A DNA stretch of 64,000 nt from Euonymus europaeus. Its lineage: Eukaryota; Streptophyta; Magnoliopsida; Celastrales; Celastraceae. The stretch spans positions 26,442,501 to 26,506,500 of the forward strand of contig OY756957.1 of the NCBI GenBank assembly GCA_963580455.1. Direction: 5' to 3'. The translations under genes and the position numbers were made by a program. Shown one piece after another: positions 45,588 to 54,813 of the stretch; positions within the stretch are counted from its first letter, which is position 1, and each line of letters starts with the position of its first letter. The notes beneath the pieces are model-generated. The model had not been told where the DNA came from and ran no database searches. It saw only the letters and a list, made by a program, of their open reading frames with translations.

Positions 45588-45754
45588 ATGAAGGTCGTCT
45601 TTTGATTTGAGTGTTGAAGAGTCTTCTCTTCCCTCAGTAAACCCTAGACTTTTCGATTTTCTAATGCTAACTTGTTATTCGATTTACAGTTCAACATTGC
45701 GAATCCAACTACTGGATGCCAGAAGAAGCTGGAAATTGATGATGATCAGAAACT
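45588..45754 (+). pseudogene. RPS6: Ribosomal protein eS6, first two exons only
   Basis: Exon 1 is ATGAAG (45588-45593) followed by GTCGTC; exon 2 (45690-45754) is preceded by GATTTACAG and encodes [20 protein letters not shown], then a GTAAGT donor. This is the invariant N-terminus of eS6 of the small ribosomal subunit, and the split after Met-Lys is what I remember for plant RPS6 genes. The next exon (family text RAF.DKRISQEV) is not found in the following DNA up to the APO repeat, nor elsewhere in the window. The 5' part is undamaged, so it may still be transcribed. I read it as a 5' gene fragment with its promoter; a very long intron leading out of the window is unlikely but possible. Confidence 0.75.
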
Positions 45755-46985
45755 GTAAGTGCTAATTCTTCTTGTTATTTTTCTTTGATTTTTTGTGGCC
45801 GCGGTAAGGCTTGCATTTTTTCGTGTGCAATTTTTTTTTATATTCAATTCATTGTACGTAGTTTTTTGTTTGCTATCACTGATCTAGCATGAGATATTAC
45901 CCGAACAGATTATATTGACTGCATAAATGTATTTCCGAAATAGTATTCTCATGGTTCTATTTGGTTCTTGAAAGTTTTAGTTTATATAATCTGAATGCTG
46001 GGTTTGATACAAGAGACTTACTAGTTATCTTGATTGAAGGATATGACCTGTGCATGCTGTCAAGGGAGGGTATTACACCCAATATCAGATTTTCGGAAAA
46101 TGGCGTCTCCCCTTCCGTCATAATCCTTATGGTACAATATGATGTTCAAAAACAAAAGAGAAACTACACCTTACAGATGGGATTCAGATTCAGGATTAGG
46201 GTTCAACTGAGTCCCAACTGAATCAATTTGGCTCTGCCTTGGCTCAATTCTGGCATTATTGAAGTGGCTGCTACCTTCTTGGTTCTGCCTTAAATCCTCT
46301 GTCTCTCTTATATCAATACTAATCTCACTCAAATGAGTACTAGCATCAGTTGAATTGCTGCTGTTTTGTGTTGTGTGGCTGCCTCCCAAATCAATACTAG
46401 AATCACTGAAATGGCTACTTGAATCAGCACTAGCAAATACGGCTCAAGTTTGACAGCTTTTTGCTCCTCCCATTGTTTTGAGATGCCTTGAGAACCCCTT
46501 TCATTCATCTATTCATCTTTCCAGTGTTGTTCTTAATTTCTTTGCAAGCATGGGTCTGCGTGATCATGTTGTCATTTGCTATAATCTGCTAATATGCCAT
46601 CGCATAACCCTTGATCCATCAGTTAATTCAAGTTCCCCGATGTTTTTATTTGCTTTTCCCTAAGGTTTTTATACATCTTTTATGATATCGGTTTCAAAAG
46701 GCGTCTTGACAGTGTATTTTGATCCACATAAGATCTTGCTGTTTTACATGTGCTTATATAGTTCCTTTGTTAACCTCTTCTAAACCTTTGTTCTTTTCTA
46801 TTTTTTGCAGTTATAGGCTACTTGATAGAGTTCATCTTGTAGTGGAATAATTTACAACAAGCTTTTACTCCCAACAGTATACCCTGCTTATTACAGGTTT
46901 GTCATTTCTGATATGCAAATATAAAAATTCCAAACCAGATGAATAATTATAAATTCTATATCAATGTGAAAAATTATTATGAAAA
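45755..46985. other. Sequence downstream of the eS6 fragment
   Basis: Starts as eS6 intron. 46170-46440 has an open minus-strand frame rich in Ser, Asn and Gln (GGSHTTQNSSNST) that matches nothing I know. A 32-base block at 46029-46060 recurs inverted at 56255-56286. Confidence 0.4.
46029..46060 (+). repeat. 32-base block repeated inverted at 56255-56286
   Basis: CTTGATTGAAGG...CATGCTGT is identical, in inverted orientation, to 56255-56286. The flanks are unrelated. In the plus frame it reads LIEGYDLCML. Origin unknown. Confidence 0.7.
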
Positions 46986-47896
46986 ATGTTCCGCATCCCC
47001 ACTTTCCCAGCTATGCTCTTTGCTTGCTCGGCTACCAGCAATATTGCATGTTTTAATCTTATGTGGTGGATGACCAATGTGAACTTCTCCACAAACACTG
47101 TAAAAATTAGTCAAAAATTAGGCAAAGAAACTTAATTCACACACTCTGTTCCATTAATTAATATTATTCTTGTAAAAAGTTAGCCTTCTTACTTCAAGCG
47201 ATGGCTTTTTGTCATATTTCTAGAATGATAATATATGCCTGAATCATTTATTGTCCATCAAAAGAAGAAAATCGAATATGCTGGAAACTATGACATTACA
47301 TCTACAAAAGGCCAGAACCTCGTAGAGAAACAATACAGGTAGGAAGAGTGATTCAAGTTTGAAACAAAAATATTATGAAATCTAATGTGAATATGAAATT
47401 ATAAATCACACAGTGCTGAAAGCCATGCTGCACCAAAACTGATTCGACACTGCTTGAAATTACTATTTTTTTTTTATTGAAAAACAAAAGCTGTATGAAA
47501 GATATAGAAAGCTGCATCTTTACCTGCATGAATATATAGGTATGCACTTCCCAACCCTTGAAATGCAAGTAATCAATTCAGCTCTAGCAGAATAAACTTC
47601 GTGTGCAACTGGTATTAGATCAGTGACCAATAAGCCATTTTCCGGGGAACTTTTTCACGAGCCATCTGCTTCTCTTTCTTTCTCAATCTAGCTAGGCGCT
47701 TAAGTTCAGTAATATGTGTAACCCATGGTTTCCGCTCTGAGTTCTTAAGCTTCCTAGGAAGCTCTGTGTAGATTGAGCCAGCAGAATAAGAGGCACTAAA
47801 GTCCTTTAAATGATTCATGCTAGTAAGGGAAACAAAATAGTTTAGCCCAATTGTCTCAATCAAGTTTGTGAACTTTCGAACTCCCCAAGATGACAT
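46986..47896 (-). pseudogene. APO gene, truncated and frameshifted copy
   Basis: Minus-strand ATG at 47896 (MSSWGVRKFTNLIE) followed by the same N-terminus as the intact copy at 50399, with a few replacements (GLNYFVSL against GLSYYVSL). A 7-base deletion at about 47640 (right copy TTTTGCAGCCCCC, here TTCCCC) shifts the frame and ends it after EKVPRK. The copied intron and the start of the second coding exon follow down to 46986, where the duplication stops inside the first APO domain. So this copy lacks the rest of both APO domains. Unlike the right copy it still has a 5' UTR exon with a GTAAGT donor at 48525. Confidence 0.88.
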
Positions 47897-48455
47897 TGTG
47901 GCCCTGGAATTTCTTCCTGTACTTAAATACATGATTAGATAAGGTAAAGTACATAACATTCAAAATACATGTTCAACGTAAGAAGATAATTAAATTATAC
48001 AAAAATTGCGCGATAAATATAAGTAGCTTGACTCATTTCCCAAAAAAAAAACTTTCTTTTTATCAAGGTTCTAAAAATCATTTTCAGGAACCGAGGAGCT
48101 TGCCTTCAATGAGGCGAGGCGTAAGCCTTAGAAAGAATCAACAAAGTAATTCAATACTTGAGTATGTCTCCAAATGATATGAATATCATCGATTCAAAGA
48201 ATCAACAAAGTAATTCAAGACTTCAAGTGTATGTCTCCAAATAATACGAATATCATCAATTCAAAAGATATTAAAGCATCAAAAGTTTAAAAATTTAATG
48301 CAACCCAAATCAAAAGTTTAAAAGTTTAATACAAACCAAAGCAAAAAAAAAATCAAAGCGCACACAAATAAACAGAAAATTCATAGTTTCTCCCCAACAA
48401 ACAAACATAATATGAAATTCAAACAAAAATTCAAAAATGATAGAATAATCAAACA
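46986..48455. repeat. Left arm of the APO inverted repeat
   Basis: Inverse complement of 49871-51305 with scattered substitutions and small indels (for example a 7-base loss in the coding part and an extra block near 48310). Limits were set where similarity starts and stops: ATGTTCCGC at the left, AATCAAACA at the right. It contains the 5' half of an APO gene pointing left. Confidence 0.9.
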
Positions 48456-48525
48456 AATAAACAGAGAAAACATGTGGCACGGAGGAGCAGATAAGGATTT
48501 CCCATAACACACCTAGTCGACTTAC

Positions 48526-48720
48526 CAGGTGGAAGAGAATCGATCGATTCTGGAAGAGAAGAAGAGGCTGATCGATTCTTGAAGAGAAGAAGAGTTTACA
48601 ACAGCCGATCGATTCGAAGCTGCTGCTGAATTGAGAGAAAACACACTGGAAGAGAAGATGTGCGCCTATCGTTTCCAGGGCTTCTTCTGCTGTTTTTTTA
48701 ATTTTTTTCATTGCTAAAAA
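48526..48720 (-). promoter_or_regulatory. Leader exon of the left APO copy
   Basis: On the minus strand a Ser/Leu-type pyrimidine-rich leader (TCTTCTTCTCTTCCAGAATC) with repeated AATCGATC motifs ends at CACCTG followed by GTAAGTCG, a good donor. The matching acceptor (AAGTACAG before GAAGAAATTCC) lies just before the APO start codon in both copies. Confidence 0.5.
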
Positions 48721-49686
48721 TCTTTGTTTTTACTTTTTTGGGCTTTTCACGCCTGTTATATATATTTCGTTTGGCCTCATCCACGAGAGGCCTATGCCTT
48801 GAGCCTTTGAGCCAACGCCTCGAGTAGTACTCCTCTAACATATATATATATATATATACAAGATTGCTCATATGCGGGATCCCACTTCTTTCTTTCCATA
48901 CGGGATTCTATTTCTAGCCTTCGATTAAATAGACGGTCAGATCTGTGTTTTTTATAAAAAAATAAATAAATTCATTTTCACTGAAAATGACCTCTCTCTC
49001 CCACCCGATTCCCTCTCTTCTCCTCTGACACCGACGATGTAGACCCCCGATTCCATCATAGAGTGAGGCAACAAGGGTTTCCGTCAGTATTTAGACAAAT
49101 CTGCAAATGGTGTAAAGCTTTTTCATGTATTTAGACATCTCAGTATGAATCTTTTAGTAATTAATGACAGTGTAAGTTTGCAAATGGTGTAAGTCTTCTC
49201 TGCAAATGGTGTAAATCTCAGAAATCTGCAAATGATGCAAGTCTTATGGATATGCGGGTGATGAGCACAATATATGACTCATGAAAACCGAACAGGCATT
49301 ATTACAAACAACTTCACTGCATAGAACTCCAGATCTTGCTTTTTTTTTTTAAATAAAAAAAACTAAAATTCTTCAAGTCTGCCTGATTCTCTCTCTGCTC
49401 AAACACGATTTCTCATCTCAATCACGATCTTCAACAACGATGAGGCCCTTCATCTGGTGTGAAGAGGAGATTTGGACTCCAACATCAAGGAGAGATGAAG
49501 ATCAAGATTGGCTTTTCTTCACACTCTTGAACCAATCATCAGTACACAGGATGGATTTAATTTCGAATTAATAAACCGATGAGGCCCTTGATCTGGTGCG
49601 AAGAGGAGAAATGGACTTTGACATCAAAGAGAGATGAAGATCAAGATGGGTGATAGGGAGTTAACTGAATGTCCTGAAACAGTTAA

Positions 49687-49729
49687 GCACTCCTTAACCA
49701 CCTGAATCTCCTCTTCGCACCAGATCATT
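49687..49729. repeat. 43-base repeat shared with 53902-53944
   Basis: GCACTCCTTAACC...CAGATCATT is identical at both places. An inverted 20-base part (GATCTGGTGCGAAGAGGAGA) lies at 49590-49609. It links the inverted-repeat spacer with the Helitron fragment. Confidence 0.85.
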
Positions 49730-49870
49730 TCGTACTGATTACTTCACAATAGAAAATATGTGATACAGTTCCATGATCTGAGTGGATGGACCAAACAGCC
49801 AGCTTTCTCAAGTTCTGGGATTATGTATATACAAATATAAATATAATAAAGAGTGTGAAATTGCAATTTA

Positions 49871-51305
49871 TGTTTGATTATTCTATGATTTCTGAATTTT
49901 TGTTTGAATTTCATATTATGTTTGTTTGTTGGGGAGAAACTATGAATTTTCTGTTTATTTGTGTGCGCTTTGATTTTTTTTTTGCTTTGGTTTGTATTAA
50001 ACTTTTAAACTTTTGATGCTTTAATATCTTTTGAATTGATGATATTCGTATTATTTGGAGACATACACTTGAAGTCTTGAATTACTTTGTTGATTCTTTG
50101 AATCGAAGATATTCATATCATTTGGAGACATACTCAAGTATTGAATTACTTTGTTGATTCTTTCTAAGGCTTACGCCTCGCCTCATTGAAGGCAAGCTCC
50201 TCGGTTCCTGAAAATGATTTTTAGAACCTTCATAAAAAGAAAGTTTTTTTTTTGGGAAATGAGTCAAGCTACTTATATTCATCGCGCAATTTTTGTATAA
50301 TTTAATTATCTTCTTACGTTGAACATGTATTTTGAATGTTATGTACTTTACCTTATCTAATCATGTATTTAAGTACAGGAAGAAATTCCAGGGCCACAAT
50401 GTCATCCTGGGGAGTTCGAAAGTTCACAAACTTGATTGAGACAATTGGGCTAAGCTATTATGTTTCCCTTACTAGCATGAATCATTTAAAGGACTTTAGT
50501 GCCTCTTATTCTGCTGGCTCAATCTACACAGAGCTTCCTAGGAAGCTTAAGAACTCAGAGCGGAAACCATGGGTTACACATATTACTGAACTTAAGCGCC
50601 TAGCTAGATTGAGAAAGAAAGAGAAGCAGATGGCTCGTGAAAAAGTTTTGCAGCCCCCGGAAAATGGCTTATTGGTCACTGATCTAATACCAGTTGCACA
50701 CGAAGTTTATTCTGCTAGAGCTGAATTGATTACTTGCATTTCAAGGGTTGGGAAGTGCATACCTATATATTCATGCAGGTAAAGATGCAGCTTTCTATAT
50801 CTTTCATACAGCTTTTGTTTTTCAATAAAAAAAAAATAGTAATTTCAAGCAGTGTCGAATCAGTTTTGGTGCAGCATGGCTTTCAGCACTGTGTGATTTA
50901 TAATTTCATATTCACATTAGATTTCATAATATTTTTGTTTCAAACTTGAATCACTCTTCCTACCTGTATTGTTTCTCTACGAGGTTCTGGCCTTTTGTAG
51001 ATGTAATGCGATAGTTTCCAGCATATTCGATTTTCTTCTTTTGATGGACAATAAATGATTTAGGCATATATTATCATTCTAGAAATATGACAAAAAGCCA
51101 TCGCTTGAAATAAGAAGGCTAACTTTTTACAAGAATAACATTAATTAATGGAACAGGGTGTGTGAATTAAGTTTCTTTGCCTAATTTTTACAGTGTTTGT
51201 GGAGAAGTTCACATTGGTCATCCACCACATAAGATTAAAACATGCAATATTGCTGGTAGCCGAGCAAGCAAAGAGCATAGCTGGGAAAGTGGGGATGCGG
51301 AACAT
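49871..51305. repeat. Right arm of the APO inverted repeat
   Basis: Inverted copy of 46986-48455. Includes leader intron, first coding exon, first coding intron and start of the second coding exon of the intact APO gene. Within the arm, 50035-50102 and 50103-50166 are diverged direct repeats (ATTACTTTGTTGATTCTTT). Confidence 0.9.
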
Positions 51306-52117
51306 GTTTGGCCTCTAGTGGAGTCTTTTCATATATATGATAGATTAGGGAGAGCTGTCACTCATAATGAGCGGCTTCTGGTGGATAGGATTCCAGCTTT
51401 AGTGGAACTATGCATCCAAGCTGGCTTTGACATCCCTGAGTACCCAACTAGGAGAAGGCAATTCCCTGCTTACAATATCGCTGGTAGAATTATAGATTTC
51501 GAACGGAGGTTCCCTAAAGAAGACGCACCAGGGAAGGACATAAATCCGTATGGATTTTGGGAGAAGAAGAAGAAGAAACCAAGTGAAGCCATTAATTACG
51601 CAGACTTGAATTCGGTGGACATGCAAGGTTCCTTCTTCTATGGATTTCTTTCATCATTTTCTTCCATACCATGATTGTCTAGTCTCAATTGAAACTTATC
51701 TTTGTAGGTGTTGCTGTTAAAGGCATGGAAGCATGGGAGAGAATGCGATCGGGAGCCTCGAAACTTATGCACAAGTATGGTGTCCAAACATGTGGGTACT
51801 GCCCAGAGATCCAAGTGGGACCTAAGGGTCACCGTGTAAGGAATTGCCAAGCTTATAAACACCAGATGAGGGATGGGCAGCACGCATGGCAGGAGGCAAC
51901 AATGGATGATTTGGTTCCTCCAGTGTATGTGTGGCATGTCCGAGATCTGCAGAGTGGCTTGCCGCTGGTGAATGATTTGAAAAAGTATTATGGAATGTTA
52001 CCTGCAGTTGTGGAACTATTTGCACAGGCAGGAGGAAGGGTAGACGATCATTATGGCGGTGTAATGAGGGAAGATGTTTCTGTTCCTGAATTGAATGAGG
52101 AGAAATTGGTTGTCTGA
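50399..52117 (+). CDS. APO-domain protein (organelle RNA-binding family)
   Basis: APO proteins are nuclear-encoded plastid or mitochondrial proteins with two zinc-binding APO domains; APO1 is needed for photosystem I and binds and helps splice plastid RNAs. Three coding exons: 50399-50778, 51194-51627, 51708-52117; phases fit, 407 residues. Start chosen at MSSWGVRKF. Blocks: KNSERKPWVTHITELKRLAR, QPPENGLLVTDLIPVAHEVY, first domain CSVCGEVHIGHPPHKIKTC with HVWPLVESFH, RIPALVELCIQAGFDIPEYP, second domain CGYCPEIQVGPKGHRVRNC, DGQHAWQEATMDDLVPP, YVWHVRD, and LPAVVELFAQAG. Both CxxC...H...C zinc sets are complete. The N-terminus is hydrophobic/basic but not a clear transit peptide; it might be trimmed wrongly. 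Which APO number it is remains open. Its first half is duplicated head-to-head at 46986-47896, and its own side lacks the original leader exon. Confidence 0.88.
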
Positions 52118-53002
52118 GGCATTGACTTCAATCCTGGATGATGGTTTTGAATTTCTTCTCTGGATGCTTTTCTTGGTTGAGTAGTGGGTATTCACACATT
52201 CCTATTGCCCTACTGGTAATGATATTGATACGAAATAAAAAATATATATTTCTCTGAAGAAAAAACAAATAAATTGGGGATGTCAAACGGTCGATTTTTT
52301 GATATAGTTATCGTTTGATTTTTCATTTTTTGTTGATTTTAATATAAATTTTTTAAAAAATCGACCAATAATTTTGATTTTTTCAATTTTTTCTTGACAG
52401 CTTTTAAAAAGATAATGAAAAGTAAAGGAATCATGATGATGCAGTATTGCCAATGAGAAAGAACATATTGATACTTTTTTGTTTGTAAGTGTAATTGTAA
52501 TGGTAGAATTTTGATGGTGAGCAAAATTGTATTTGAAATATGTTGGTTGTAATAATTATTAACTACAATCTGTAATTTTCTTCACTTTAAATCACAGTCA
52601 ATCATATAAGTGAATTATAATAAATACATAATATAAAATATTGTTTCTCATTTGGATGATTGTGATTTAGTCAACAAGAATTACAAATTCATCTCGTATT
52701 TTGTTAATGTGACTATATTAGAAGACAGTGCTTTATTAATGTGGATCAATATGTGACTTAATTTTTTGTAATAAAAATGAGATTTTTATATTATTTTTTA
52801 TGTAAATTTAATGAAGATAATATGGAGTCAAATGAATTTGTTAGCTTAACTAAAATGGAGAGAAAAAAATTTATCGAGATTTGTGTTTTATTAATGTGAC
52901 TGAATTAAAAGACTGTTTTGTTGATATGAATGAATATGTGAAGCATCTTTTATGTAATAAAATTAAAATTCAATACATGATTTTAATTTCTAGAAAATTT
53001 TA
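52118..53002. other. 3' UTR and AT-rich intergenic DNA
   Basis: No gene. Contains the second copy of the dispersed repeat (52694-52985). Confidence 0.5.
52694..52985. repeat. Dispersed AT-rich repeat, copy 2
   Basis: Diverged copy of 7650-7915, same orientation. Shared landmarks include GTATTTTGTTAATGTG, ACTTAATTTTTTGTAATAAA and CTTTTATGTAATA. Internally it repeats GTTTATTAATGTG-like units, suggesting an internally duplicated element. Confidence 0.6.
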
Positions 53003-53413
53003 GGGTGTGTTTGTTTCACATTTCGCATAGCTTAAAGTTGTGGTCTACGTATAAAATGTTGTGCCAATCAAACGTTGCATTTTGTTGATTTTACAGCTTT
53101 AAGCTGAGCAAAATAAAATGTTGTCATCCCATAACTTTTCAGAGCTTGAAGCTATGAGATTTATAATATTTAAGTATCACATCACATAATTGCACCTTCA
53201 TATCTTAAAAATTTTCAATTACTTTTTATTGTGACACATTTTTTTATAATTTTATTTACAAAATTAATCTAACAGAAAAATGAACTAAACACACTCACAA
53301 TAATTTATACAGCTTAAAGTTATGGACTCTACAATTTTTCACATAATATTTTTCAATCACATCATTTTTAACAATTTAAAATTATAAAATGCAATTGTGA
53401 AATAAACAAACAC
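53003..53413. mobile_element. MITE candidate with TA duplication
   Basis: GGGTGTGTTTGTTTCACATT at the left and, inverted, GTGTTTGTTTATTTCACAAT at the right are imperfect terminal inverted repeats; TA flanks both sides (53001-53002, 53414-53415). 411 bases, AT-rich, no ORF. AGCTTAAAGTT and ACAGCTT-type motifs recur inside. GGGTGTGTTTGTTT starts are common among plant MITEs. Superfamily uncertain. Confidence 0.55.
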
Positions 53414-53439
53414 TAATAAAAGGAGTAAATTATTGCCGT

Positions 53440-53463
53440 CCTCAGCAATTGAGATTGCTGAGG
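53440..53463. other. Perfect 10-bp hairpin
   Basis: CCTCAGCAAT, loop TGAG, ATTGCTGAGG. Helitron 3' ends carry such hairpins, and its position fits the minus-strand Helitron gene to the right, but no CTRR end follows within the usual distance. Confidence 0.5.
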
Positions 53464-53901
53464 TCCAATGAAACGTGAGTCTGTGATGGCAAAAAGACCC
53501 TCGAAGAATAAACCTGTCACGTCAAGCTCGAGAGGGTAAATCTCGGTCATACAAAGCAAAACCACCCAATTTTATTATTTTTTTATTGGATAAACACCCA
53601 AAGAAAAACTCAAACTACAAATTGAAAATCACAGTCATCGAACCTCAACTCCAGTAAGAAGGCCATCCCTCCACAGCTTTTCTCTAACATCGATTTCCGC
53701 AGAGAGGGGGAGGTACCTCCCAATAACCACTCCGCTTCTTCTCATTTCCCCATCACTCACTGGTACGCTTATATGATATTAATCTGCCGGTTTTGGAGTA
53801 TGACATTTTGAAGAAAGATTAATATGCTTATACTTTACTTTTTACGTTTATTAGGAATTCTGGGTTTATTTACCCAGCACATGCAGGTGAATCTCCTCTT
53901 C

Positions 53902-53944
53902 GCACTCCTTAACCACCTGAATCTCCTCTTCGCACCAGATCATT
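53902..53944. repeat. 43-base repeat shared with 49687-49729
   Basis: Identical to the block in the APO inverted-repeat spacer. Part of it (CTCCTCTTCGCAC) is repeated again just to the left at 53892. Confidence 0.85.
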
Positions 53945-53955
53945 AACCAATTGGA

Positions 53956-54813
53956 TTATGATATAAAGCACTCCTTAACTGTTTCAGGACATTCAGGTGG
54001 ATTGTACTGCAATGTGTCTCCAGAACGTTTAGACAATAACTTCAATAGTATATGGTGATTGTCACCAATTTTAAAATGGCCTCGAGCCATCCTGAAAGTT
54101 TTCACTAATACATTAACTGCGTCAAACATCACAATCAGTTCATGAACTAATCTCTCATCAATATTGTCGACATCAACACTGTTTCTTACAGCTTCAATTC
54201 TGTTTGTAATTTCATTCTCTGTGTCATATATATAAAGTTGAGCAAAGTGTGGCTTCTCCCCAGCAACAGGAATGAGTGAACCAATCAGGTGGTGATTTTG
54301 TCCATTTAATTTAAATGCATAAGGACCTTGGCCTCTGTTTATATTCCTGTCAATTTTTGCACCAAGAGAAGTAAATGCGAACATTGAATTGTATGTTCGA
54401 ATATTTCGTCGGAAACTTCGCTTGGAATCTTCATTTGTGTAATCAAAAAGATTTTCCAGTAGCTTAGGAGGCTCATTGAACGGTGGTAGTTTAACTCGGC
54501 CATATTTGCAACAAAGAGGATACAATGGTTGCTCAGAATTGGAAGATTTTAATCGCTTAGCATGCCAAAATAAAGCCCTGCAAAATTGGCAGTTGAAATT
54601 GGGTGATCCGAAGTCTAAAATTTCGGATATGGGTTCCATAGATAATTTTGTAGCAGAGATGTTGATGCAATGGTGATCACTTAGATTGCAACCATCATCA
54701 ATTTGATCGTCAGTAATACAATCATGAGTGTCGATAGAAATTGCAGCTCTCTTTCTTGTCATGATTGCTTTCCTTAACATTTTATTTGTTTTACTTGTCT
54801 CTCCTTTATCCAT
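53956..54813 (-). pseudogene. Helitron RepHel protein, N-terminal part only
   Basis: Open frame of 285 residues from ATG at 54813 (MDKGETSKTNKMLRK). It shows the N-terminal region of plant Helitron proteins: zinc-finger-like CQFCRALFWHAKRL and LCCKYGRVKLPP, then FAFTSLGAKIDRNIN, GPYAFKLNGQNHHLIGSLIP, FAQLYIYDTENEI, and DRNxxL-equivalent LVKTFRMARGHF. After LQYNPP the family text stops; the last 12 codons (ECPETVKECFIS) come from a repeat also seen at 49665-49690. The HUH Rep domain and the SF1 helicase are missing, so it cannot transpose by itself. Surprisingly it has no stop or frameshift, which suggests recent loss of the rest. The helitron ends could not be placed. Confidence 0.82.

Larger units (their letters stand above)
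48456..49870. other. Spacer of the inverted repeat
   Basis: 48456-48730 holds the leader exon (donor GTAAGT at 48525 on the minus strand) and probable promoter of the left APO copy. 48838-48862 is a TA microsatellite. 49440-49510 and 49578-49650 are diverged direct repeats (GAGGCCCTTCATCTGGTG against GAGGCCCTTGATCTGGTG). 49687-49729 recurs at 53902-53944. CTGCAAATGGTGTAA occurs several times around 49100-49230. No gene otherwise. Confidence 0.6.
53414..53955. other. Unassigned DNA left of the Helitron gene
   Basis: A perfect 10-base hairpin lies at 53440-53463. 53640-53760 resembles a spliced plant leader (CTCACTG followed by GTACGC). 53886-53944 holds repeats shared with the APO spacer. No coding exon found. 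Confidence 0.4.

Noticed and set aside
48310..48711. 133-codon minus-strand frame (Phe/Leu-rich) beside the left APO copy
   Set aside because: It covers the leader exon and intron of the APO copy; the hydrophobic residues come from T-rich intron sequence.
53440..53463. Hairpin as Helitron 3' end
   Set aside because: Stem is perfect and the orientation fits, but no CTRR follows within the expected 10-12 bases, so the end is not called.
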